A DNA stretch of 43,618 bases from a virus. Shown one piece after another: positions 38,154 through 43,618 of this stretch. The stretch's first letter is position 1, and each line of letters starts with the position of its first letter. Below the pieces are notes generated by a model. That model did not search any database. It was given only the letters and a program-made list of their open reading frames with translations, and was not told where the DNA came from. The DNA is taken from positions 1 through 43,618 of the IMG/VR virus record IMGVR_UViG_3300025919_000003, one strand, 5' to 3'. The translations under genes and the position numbers were made by a program.

Positions 38154-38771
38154 ATGGCCAGCAAACCAGATATTGCCGCTATTCGAGAATCGATCGTGCG
38201 AGCGATGGAGGAAAAGGGCTTTAGCCGCCGTAGCCTTTCTATAAAGGCAGGGCTCAGCCAAACGTCGGTTCGTGATGTGCTGGAGCGCACGGACAATCCC
38301 GGCATAGGCACGCTGCACAAAATAGCGGAAGCGCTTGATTTGCCGCCGGAAGCAATAAATGGTGCGAGTTCTGTCCCGCTCATGGGGCAGATCGGAGCCG
38401 GTGGCTTGGTCGCGTATTTTAAAGACGACGAGGAGAGAGAAACTGTTCCGAGGCCGCCACTTGCGGCTGGTCCGCTTATGGCTTTGGTCGTTTCCGGCTC
38501 ATCTATGCTTCCCAAATACGAGCCCGGTGACGTGATCTATGTCCGACGCGATCATGAGGGCGTCCTGCCGTCGTACCTGAACCTTTATTGCGCCGTTCAT
38601 CTGACGGACGGCGGGACATACCTTAAGATCCTCGCACCTGGCACGATACCGGGGCGCTACACCCTTCGCTCGCTCAATGCGGCCGACATGGTTGATGTCG
38701 AGGTCGTATGGGCCGCGCCGGTCCTGTTCGTAATGCCCGCCCACGCTCGCCGCGAGCCTGCCAACGGATAA
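38154..38771 (+). CDS. CI/LexA-type repressor, autocleavable
   Basis: 205 residues from ATG 38154; an ATG at 38136 lies inside operator O3 and is less likely. Residues 25-66 form the HTH (RRSLSIKAGLSQTSVRDVLE). The S24 peptidase domain follows: cleavage site Ala82-Gly83 in GQIGAGG, Ser117 in SGSSM, Lys158 in YLKIL. It should bind the five GAAATTTC operators and hold lysogeny until RecA-stimulated self-cleavage after DNA damage. No ribosome site is seen, consistent with a leaderless mRNA. It faces the rightward unit. Confidence 0.9.
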   Translation: MASKPDIAAIRESIVRAMEEKGFSRRSLSIKAGLSQTSVRDVLERTDNPGIGTLHKIAEALDLPPEAINGASSVPLMGQIGAGGLVAYFKDDEERETVPRPPLAAGPLMALVVSGSSMLPKYEPGDVIYVRRDHEGVLPSYLNLYCAVHLTDGGTYLKILAPGTIPGRYTLRSLNAADMVDVEVVWAAPVLFVMPAHARREPANG

Positions 38772-38784
38772 TTTTTCCGTGAAC

Positions 38785-38800
38785 GTGTGAAATTTCCCAT
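38785..38800. promoter_or_regulatory. Operator O4
   Basis: GTGTGAAATTTCCCAT, 31 bp (three helical turns) from O5 and just upstream of the -35 box of the rightward promoter, suitable for cooperative binding with O5. Confidence 0.85.
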
Positions 38801-38807
38801 TCGGTGC

Positions 38808-38836
38808 TTGACGCCGTGTGAAATTTCCCACATACC
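38808..38836 (+). promoter_or_regulatory. Rightward early promoter (PR-like)
   Basis: TTGACG (38808-38813), a 17-bp spacer and CATACC (38831-38836). The -10 box is weak (three of six consensus bases), but geometry is exact and operator O5 fills the spacer, the same design as the leftward promoter. Transcription would start near 38843 and give a leader of about 33 nt with the hairpin GGGCC-TTCG-GGCTC (one G-U pair). Confidence 0.7.
38816..38831. promoter_or_regulatory. Operator O5
   Basis: GTGTGAAATTTCCCAC, the copy closest to the perfect dyad. It sits between the -35 and -10 boxes of the rightward promoter. Confidence 0.85.
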
Positions 38837-38875
38837 ACTCCTAACGGGCCTTCGGGCTCATTGGGAGCGAAGACC

Positions 38876-39196
38876 ATGGCCGACACGCCATCCGTTGCAG
38901 AGGTTCTGGAACAAGCCGCTGAGCTGCTGAGCAAGCCGGGGGCGTGGACGCAGGGCCGTTTGTCCGGGGGTCTGGGTGCCGACAAGTGCTTCTGCGCTCT
39001 CGGTGCGCTTATCGAGGTATCGCCTGTCGGTTTTTCAGCCGCCGAATATCTGGAAAAAATGCTTCCCCGCGTCACCGCGACGGACGCTTACCGTCCCCTT
39101 GCAAAGTGGAACGACACCCCCGGCCGCACCCAAGAAGAGGTAGTCGCCAAGCTTCGTGAAGCCGCCGCACTGGCCCGCGCGGAGCAAGTCGCATGA
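38876..39196 (+). CDS. DUF6197-like small phage protein
   Basis: 106 residues, first gene of the rightward unit, with GGGAG 8-10 nt upstream. The pattern AAELLSKPGAWTQGRLSG, then CFCALGALIEVS resembles the DUF6197 group (a helix, a Trp-Gln-Gly loop, then a Cys-Ala-x-Gly-Ala helix) found in phages and actinobacteria. No function known. Its first-gene position suggests an immediate-early product. Confidence 0.6.
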   Translation: MADTPSVAEVLEQAAELLSKPGAWTQGRLSGGLGADKCFCALGALIEVSPVGFSAAEYLEKMLPRVTATDAYRPLAKWNDTPGRTQEEVVAKLREAAALARAEQVA

Positions 39197-39468
39197 CCTG
39201 CTCAGACGCCCCCTTTGGCATTCCCTATTCCTCTCCATGCTGGCCAGCTCGCGCAGATCGTGAAGCTTACCGGGAAAGGATGAGGAGGGAATATCCCCGC
39301 GCAACGGAAGCACAGATCGAACAGCTAGGCGCTGCCCTCGCTATGCTCGACAAGAATACGAAGAGCTTCGTGGCGGTGGATCAGGAAGAGGCTGAGGATT
39401 TGGCCTTTACCCGCGCCGTTCCGCATTCGCCCTATGGCTTCGCGATCATTGATCGGAATGCGGCATGA
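39193..39468 (+). CDS. Small hypothetical protein
   Basis: 91 residues. Start overlaps the preceding stop (ATGA) and its stop overlaps the next start. An aromatic/Pro N-terminus is followed by a basic helix (ADREAYRERMRREYPRATEA) and a small domain (FVAVDQEEAEDLAFTRAV). No family recognised. Confidence 0.55.
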   Translation: MTCSDAPFGIPYSSPCWPARADREAYRERMRREYPRATEAQIEQLGAALAMLDKNTKSFVAVDQEEAEDLAFTRAVPHSPYGFAIIDRNAA

Positions 39469-39719
39469 GCGCGCAGTGCACCATGCCGCCGATCGGGTGG
39501 GCTTGCACCCGTGAGCCGGGCCACGAAGGCCCATGTGCTGCCGTTCCAGTGGTTCTCACGAGTGGATGGTGCAGCCCGACCTTAGCCCGCGCCTATGCGG
39601 ACATCGAAAAACTGCGGTCCGATCTGGCCCAGCATCCCGAAAGCGGCATCGATGAGAGCCTGAAGCGGGTGCTGGAAGCGATCGAGAAGGCCGACTGTGA
39701 ACTGGAGGCCGTCGCATGA
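39465..39719 (+). CDS. Small Cys-containing phage protein
   Basis: 84 residues. The opening (CTMPPIGWACTREPGHEGPC) contains a Cys/His cluster seen in many short phage proteins that could hold a zinc ion. The C-terminal half is a helix with acidic residues (IEKLRSDLAQHPESGIDESL). Coupled to both neighbours by ATGA. Unknown function. Confidence 0.55.
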   Translation: MSAQCTMPPIGWACTREPGHEGPCAAVPVVLTSGWCSPTLARAYADIEKLRSDLAQHPESGIDESLKRVLEAIEKADCELEAVA

Positions 39720-39991
39720 GCGCGCAGCATACACCGGGGCCGTGGGAGTTTCGTCCGTCTTCGAGCAGTACGTTTGACGTGTCTCTTCCCATACGGGCGG
39801 AAGACAAGGGCGGTGTCGTTGTCGCGACAGTTTTTATGGGAGAGCCCTACGCCCGCCTAATCGCCGCCGCTCCTGAATTGCTGGAGGCGCTGATCGCGGC
39901 CGAGAGCCTGTTTGATCACACATGGGCGATGGGCGGCACGATCCACAAGCAGATGAAGGCCGCAATCGCCAAAGCGCGGGGTGAGGCATGA
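39716..39991 (+). CDS. HTPGPW-type small phage protein
   Basis: 91 residues. Opening AQHTPGPWEF and closing ARLIAAAPELLEALIAAES then KAAIAKARGEA are the recognised marks of a widely occurring small phage protein group of unknown function. The middle has a small beta domain. Coupled to both neighbours. Confidence 0.65.
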   Translation: MSAQHTPGPWEFRPSSSSTFDVSLPIRAEDKGGVVVATVFMGEPYARLIAAAPELLEALIAAESLFDHTWAMGGTIHKQMKAAIAKARGEA

Positions 39992-40194
39992 CCGCCCTAG
40001 ACTTCGCCATGGAGCCCGAACTCCCGATCCCCGGCAACGACATGGGTCCACTCAGTACGCGTCCGGTCAAGGACATTCTCAATGATCTGGTTGGGGCTTT
40101 CGATCGGCTTTCTGAAGAGGTCGAGAGATCACTCAAGGTCAGGGATGAGTGGGATGCTCGGGTTAATGCTCAGAGGGAGGCTAGGAATGCTTAA
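39988..40194 (+). CDS. Small hypothetical protein
   Basis: 68 residues. Pro-rich start (MEPELPIPGNDMGPL) and a helical, charged C-terminal half (FDRLSEEVERSLKVRDEW). Its start is coupled (ATGA). The stop overlaps the start of the next gene. No family recognised. Confidence 0.5.
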   Translation: MTALDFAMEPELPIPGNDMGPLSTRPVKDILNDLVGAFDRLSEEVERSLKVRDEWDARVNAQREARNA

Positions 40195-40372
40195 CCCGAC
40201 AGATATTGGGCGCGTCCACTTTGTGGACCGGGCTACTCAGGCTGCGCCCCGAGCCGCCGAAGCGTCTCGGCCATCCGGTGAGTATCCCTCGCGCATGAAC
40301 ACAATAGGCTGGCTCGCCACGTCCTACGTGTTCGGCATGCTGACAGTCATCCTGATCGTGAGGTTCGGGTGA
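40187..40372 (+). CDS. Small protein with C-terminal TM helix
   Basis: 61 residues with GGAGG 8 nt upstream. A polar N-terminal half is encoded by DNA containing the hairpin GTCCAC-TTT-GTGGAC (40214-40228). The C-terminal half is one transmembrane helix (TIGWLATSYVFGMLTVILIV). An internal ATG at 40295 would give the helix alone. Unknown function. Confidence 0.5.
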   Translation: MLNPTDIGRVHFVDRATQAAPRAAEASRPSGEYPSRMNTIGWLATSYVFGMLTVILIVRFG

Positions 40373-40563
40373 TGGCCCACATCGATGTCAAGATCAGCGA
40401 GCAGCCAGACGGTACGACCCTCGTTTCGTGGGATGAGCCTGGGGTTGGCGAGGTGGTTTATACCGCGCCCAAAGGCACGCAGCTCCACGACATCATGCAG
40501 CTTCTAAGCGACGTTGGAACCCCGTCGATCACTAAGGTTCGACGCGGCGAGAGGTCGCATTGA
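40372..40563 (+). CDS. Small beta-rich hypothetical protein
   Basis: 63 residues from ATG 40372 (GTG 40369 also possible), overlapping the preceding stop as TGATG. Strand-like segments (IDVKISEQPDGTTLVSW, GEVVYTAPKG) and a short helix suggest a small beta-roll or hairpin fold. No family recognised. Confidence 0.5.
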   Translation: MAHIDVKISEQPDGTTLVSWDEPGVGEVVYTAPKGTQLHDIMQLLSDVGTPSITKVRRGERSH

Positions 40564-40607
40564 AACCCCTTTCAGCCTCCCCGTCTCATCAAGAGAAGGC
40601 CCCTACA

Positions 40608-40634
40608 GCACAGGTAATCGGGGATATCCTGTGC
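40608..40634 (+). promoter_or_regulatory. Hairpin upstream of ERF gene
   Basis: GCACAGG (40608-40614) pairs perfectly with CCTGTGC (40628-40634) around a 13-nt loop. It lies in the 85-nt gap before the ERF gene and ends just before GGAAAGG, the ribosome site. A small GAAA-CCC-CTTTC hairpin precedes it. A role in translation or transcript stability is possible. Confidence 0.4.
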
Positions 40635-40648
40635 GGAAAGGCTCAACA

Positions 40649-41683
40649 GTGAACGCCGTGACTAAATCGGCCGCTACCGAGGTAGCGCCTGCCGAAGTGC
40701 AGGACTATTCGAGCGGCTTGCTTGCCGTGATCGAGCGAGCGGCGCGCGACCCGGCCGTGGACATCGACAAGATGGAGCGGCTTCTAGCTCTGCAAGAGCG
40801 GGTTCAGGAGCGCAATGCCGTTGCCGCGTTTAACGACGCTCTGGCGGAAATGCAGCCCCGGCTTCCGATCATCACGGAACGCGGTCGCATCATAATCCGA
40901 GACAAGAGCGACAGCGCCAAAATCACGCAGGAAACGCCCTACGCCCTGTGGGAGGACATCAACGAGGCAATCCGCCCGCTGCTTCACGAACACGGCTTCG
41001 CGCTCACGTTCAAGACGGGCACGGCGGCGGACGGGAAGCTCGTTGTCACAGGCATCCTGAAGCACCGTTTCGGGCATCAGGAAGAAGCCGCAATCCCGCT
41101 TCCGCATGATAGCTCCGGCAGCAAGAACGCCGTCCAGGCGATCGGTTCCAGCCTATCCTATGGCAAGCGCTACGCCGCCATTCAACTCCTGAATATCACG
41201 ACCAAGGGTGAGGATGATGACGGAGCGACGGCAACGAACATGCGGGCGGGCGGCGAAGAGCCTATGCCGCGCGCAAAGCTGGAAGGTAAATATCCCAGCG
41301 CATCGCAGTTGAAGGCGGCTCTGCGCGAGTTTTCCAACAAGCTCCGCACAACCGGCGACGTGGACGCCCTGCAGCGCGAGTATAAGGACGCACTTACGCA
41401 GGCGAAACGCGACCTGCCGAAGTGGATCGACGGCGACGGCTCGCCCGAGAATATCGGGATCAAGGCCGCTATCGCAAACCGTCGCGAGGAACTGGCGTCG
41501 AGCCCGTCATTCCAGATGCTGCTCAAGGGGCTGGAGGGCTGCGAAACCACGCAGGCCCTTACCTCCTACGCCGATAGCCATAGCGCCGTAATCGACGAGC
41601 TGGACGACCTCCAGCGCCGCGAATTCGAGCGCGCCTACGATGCTCGCGAAAGCGCAGTCAAAACCATGGGTGCAAGGAACTGA
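40649..41683 (+). CDS. erf: ERF-family single-strand annealing recombinase
   Basis: 344 residues with a GTG start and GGAAAGG upstream. Residues about 30-200 hold the ERF core: LERVQERNAVAAFNDALAEM-type helices, PYALWEDINEAIRPLLHEHG, GILKHRFGHQEE, and the signature NAVQAIGSSLSYGKRYAA. ERF anneals complementary single strands for recombination and circularisation of phage DNA. The C-terminal 140 residues are a charged, helical region of unknown role. SSB follows directly, the usual partner. Confidence 0.9.
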   Translation: MNAVTKSAATEVAPAEVQDYSSGLLAVIERAARDPAVDIDKMERLLALQERVQERNAVAAFNDALAEMQPRLPIITERGRIIIRDKSDSAKITQETPYALWEDINEAIRPLLHEHGFALTFKTGTAADGKLVVTGILKHRFGHQEEAAIPLPHDSSGSKNAVQAIGSSLSYGKRYAAIQLLNITTKGEDDDGATATNMRAGGEEPMPRAKLEGKYPSASQLKAALREFSNKLRTTGDVDALQREYKDALTQAKRDLPKWIDGDGSPENIGIKAAIANRREELASSPSFQMLLKGLEGCETTQALTSYADSHSAVIDELDDLQRREFERAYDARESAVKTMGARN

Positions 41684-41684
41684 T

Positions 41685-42188
41685 ATGGGTGGATCGCTTA
41701 ACAAGGTGCAGCTTATCGGCAAGCTGGGGCGTGACCCCGAAAGCCGTTCTTTCCAGAACGGAGGGAAGGTCTGCGAACTGCGCCTGGCCACGTCCGAGAC
41801 GTGGAAGGACCGCACGACCGGCGAGAAGAAGGAAAAGACCGAATGGCATACCGTCAAGGTATGGAATGAGGCGACCGCCAACTTCTGCGAAAACTATCTC
41901 CGCAAGGGTTCCGAAGTCTACGTGGAGGGCTCGCTCGAAACACGCAAATGGCAGGACCAGAGCGGCGCGGATCGGTATTCGACCGAAATAGCAATTCGGC
42001 CATATGGCGGCGAGATCATCCAGCTTGGAGGTCGGACCGACCGCAATCGCGGGGACAGGGACGATCCTGCAAACGGAGGCGGCTTTGGCAACGGCACAGC
42101 GGCCGGAATGCCTGCCTTCGATAGCGACCTGGACGACGATGTTCCATTTGCGACCTGCGACCCTGCTCAGGAATACCGGGTGCGGTAA
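41685..42188 (+). CDS. ssb: Single-stranded DNA-binding protein
   Basis: 167 residues. The OB fold is clear: LNKVQLIGKLGRDPESR at the start, WHTVKVWN and YVEGSLETRKWQDQSG as the central strands, and an acidic/Gly-rich linker from about residue 110. The usual C-terminal tip DDDVPF is present but followed by 12 extra residues (ATCDPAQEYRVR). The tip recruits partners such as RecO in normal SSBs, so exposure may be changed. Starts two nt after the ERF stop. Confidence 0.95.
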   Translation: MGGSLNKVQLIGKLGRDPESRSFQNGGKVCELRLATSETWKDRTTGEKKEKTEWHTVKVWNEATANFCENYLRKGSEVYVEGSLETRKWQDQSGADRYSTEIAIRPYGGEIIQLGGRTDRNRGDRDDPANGGGFGNGTAAGMPAFDSDLDDDVPFATCDPAQEYRVR

Positions 42189-42578
42189 ATGGCCGTCAAC
42201 GTCTCCTCCCGCCGCAAGAATAGCCACAGGGCGCAGAAAGAGCGCTCCTGTGAGCCGTTCAAGCAATGGCTTCGTGGTCGCCCCTGCTTCCTTGAGAGCA
42301 AGGGCGGTTGCGGGCTGATCCCCGAGCGTAAGCCGGTGGAGTTTGCGCATGTCGATTGCGCTGGCGGGAAGGGGATGAGCCTTAAGGTCGGGGATTGGAA
42401 CGGCCTGCCATTGTGCCCACGCCACCATGACGAACAGCATGGGCAGATCGGTTCTTTCCGGTCTCGCGGCGGCTGGAAAACGTTTCAACTCAAGTACGGG
42501 TTCGATGCTGTGGCCGTTGCGGCCGAATATTGGCGCAAGTGGCCCGGTCGCTCCCGGTGGGAGGCTGACAATGGCTGA
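42189..42578 (+). CDS. HNH-type nuclease (DUF968-like)
   Basis: 129 residues, beginning directly after the SSB stop. The Cys/His order of an HNH/DUF968-like domain is visible: CFLESKGGCG, EFAHVD, then GKGMSLKVGDWNGLPLCPRH and HDEQHG. In phage recombination modules this protein resembles a junction-processing enzyme, next to NinB as here. The exact cleavage role is inferred. Confidence 0.75.
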   Translation: MAVNVSSRRKNSHRAQKERSCEPFKQWLRGRPCFLESKGGCGLIPERKPVEFAHVDCAGGKGMSLKVGDWNGLPLCPRHHDEQHGQIGSFRSRGGWKTFQLKYGFDAVAVAAEYWRKWPGRSRWEADNG

Positions 42579-42963
42579 CGGGCAAACCGTAGTGCTTACC
42601 GGACAGCGCGCACGCCAAGAGGCTATGCGGCTGATCGAGGTCGCCCCGGCTGGCGCAATCGTCAACGTCCGGGCCGCCAAGCGCACGAACGACCAGAACA
42701 GCCTTATGTGGGCGCTGCTCTCGGATCTGTCCCGCGCAAAGCCGGAAGGCCGCTGCCACGTTCCCGAGGTCTGGAAAAACCTGATGATGCACGCCTGCGG
42801 ACACGCCGTGCAATTCGAGATGGGCTTGAACGGGCAGCCGTTCCCCACGGGGTTTAGTTCGTCGCGTCTGACCAAGGCTCAGATGAGCGATTTGGTCGAA
42901 TGCATCCTGGAATACGGCGCTCGCCATGGGGTGCGCTGGAGCAATGAAAGGGAAGCAGCATGA
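42571..42963 (+). CDS. ninB: NinB-like recombination protein
   Basis: 130 residues; ATG 42571 overlaps the HNH stop by 8 nt. Conserved NinB features: RAAKRTNDQNSLMWALLSDL (65-90 region), a helix KNLMMHACGH, then FPTGFSSSRLTKAQMSDLVE and WSNE near the end. NinB (lambda Orf) binds single-stranded DNA and helps load recombination proteins. Part of an ERF-SSB-HNH-NinB module. Confidence 0.85.
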   Translation: MADGQTVVLTGQRARQEAMRLIEVAPAGAIVNVRAAKRTNDQNSLMWALLSDLSRAKPEGRCHVPEVWKNLMMHACGHAVQFEMGLNGQPFPTGFSSSRLTKAQMSDLVECILEYGARHGVRWSNEREAA

Positions 42964-43472
42964 CCCGGCAAGCCGATCAAAGCGCGACAGCGGCGAGACC
43001 CGGAACGGGGCTCGATCCGAAGGACGCGAGCGGCGGTCCGCGTAGCGGATGCCCCAAAGACAGTAGCGAACGCAACCTCTCCCTGGAAACAGGGGATGGG
43101 GGAAGGGTGCTGCGTGGCATGCGGTTGATGATGCCGGATGGGCAGCGGCTTGAATGCGAATATCCTGAAAGTAAGGATTGGGCGAAGTCATGGACGACGC
43201 GCGGCGTGGGTGGTGGCTGCGCGACCGGCGAACAAGACTGGGAGATCGTGGAGCGCTTCGGTCTCACCGCGATCATTGAGGCTATCATACGAGCCCTCTC
43301 CACCCCCGCTCGCGACACCGATGTTACCGATCGAGTGCGTCGCCTCGTCATTGCCGCGCGTGTTTGCGCCTACAACGAAGACCCGCCCGAGCAATCCGAC
43401 CTGACCGCGCTGGACAAAGCCGTAGAGGCCTTTGCAGCCGATATCCCATGGGAGAACGTCGATGACGCTTGA
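42960..43472 (+). CDS. Hypothetical protein
   Basis: 170 residues. The start overlaps the NinB stop (ATGA). The first 55 residues are low-complexity and encoded by DNA with a hairpin TCCGC-GTA-GCGGA (about 43037-43049), while the remaining part looks folded (MPDGQRLECEYPESKDW, then long helices ATGEQDWEIVERFGLTAII). It may be a hypothetical with an inserted element. No family recognised. Confidence 0.55.
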   Translation: MTRQADQSATAARPGTGLDPKDASGGPRSGCPKDSSERNLSLETGDGGRVLRGMRLMMPDGQRLECEYPESKDWAKSWTTRGVGGGCATGEQDWEIVERFGLTAIIEAIIRALSTPARDTDVTDRVRRLVIAARVCAYNEDPPEQSDLTALDKAVEAFAADIPWENVDDA

Positions 43473-43618
43473 GCAAGCCGTATCGGCCGTAAACAGGTGG
43501 GCAAACTATCCAGGTTCGGGTTCGCTTAACGACAGCGACAACCCGCTGCCGATGCGGGCCATATTGGCTCTGGCCGAACACGCCAAGGCTACCATAGCTC
43601 GCGACACCGCACAGGAAG
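43462..43618 (+). CDS. 5' part of small gene spanning the circle junction
   Basis: ATG overlaps the upstream gene's end by 11 nt. The reading frame is open to the right edge and continues from position 3 of the window to the stop at 117-119, giving 58 residues in all. No stop occurs in the joined frame, which is the best evidence that the circle closure is correct. Confidence 0.6.
   Translation, partial: MTLEQAVSAVNRWANYPGSGSLNDSDNPLPMRAILALAEHAKATIARDTAQE
43520..43618. repeat. Right copy of 99-bp terminal overlap
   Basis: Identical to positions 1-99. Removing one copy gives a 43,519-bp circle. Confidence 0.95.

Noticed and set aside
38744-38790. Terminator after the repressor
   Set aside because: GCTCG-CCG-CGAGC is a short stem and the T-run is about 13 nt away, so it does not have terminator geometry. 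Read-through into the rightward unit is possible.

Overview
The window is the complete genome of a temperate, short-tailed (P22-like) phage, opened at an arbitrary point. The first and last 99 bases are identical, so the sequence closes into a circle of 43,519 bp, and one small gene (start at 43462, stop at 117-119) runs across the junction. High GC, a GapR/DUF2312 protein, alphaproteobacterial-style small genes and a carried tRNA-Val(CAC) 3' end suggest an alphaproteobacterial host, most likely a sphingomonad. The host call is inference.

Two divergent transcription units flank a cleavable CI/LexA-type repressor (38154-38771). A rightward unit (38876 to the right end, then 1-7716) begins at a promoter with an operator in its 17-bp spacer. 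It carries a chain of small hypothetical genes, the recombination genes (ERF annealing protein, SSB, HNH nuclease, NinB), an excisionase-like HTH protein overlapping a tyrosine integrase, the attP site, and then a cargo-like stretch (T5orf172 protein, N6-adenine methyltransferase, small zinc-binding-like proteins, a DUF2493/SLOG protein). Most genes overlap by ATGA, GTGA or TGATG.

A leftward unit (38053 down to 7720) begins at a mirror-image promoter, also with an operator in its spacer. It carries small regulators, a GapR-like protein, a VRR-NUC nuclease and a Toprim/RecA-like primase-helicase. A phased TGTTCG repeat array, a good origin candidate, overlaps the end of the primase-helicase gene. 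Then follow a secreted thermonuclease, a winged-helix protein, small and large terminase, portal, an unusual GroES-like plus HslV-like (threonine protease) plus scaffold cassette, decoration and capsid proteins, P22 gp4- and gp10-like tail factors, a needle, a GNAT-like protein, three ejection proteins, a beta-helix tailspike, a lysis cassette (holin-like, GH108 muramidase, membrane protein, Rz, Rz1), and finally a glycosidase-like and an SGNH-esterase-like virion protein. The two units meet tail to tail with only 3 bp between stop codons.

The features most worth follow-up are the GroES/HslV-like pair inside a P22-type capsid module, the five-operator immunity region with near-leaderless transcripts, the iteron-like origin candidate lying inside a short coupled ORF, and the carried hairpin repeats in the rightward operon.
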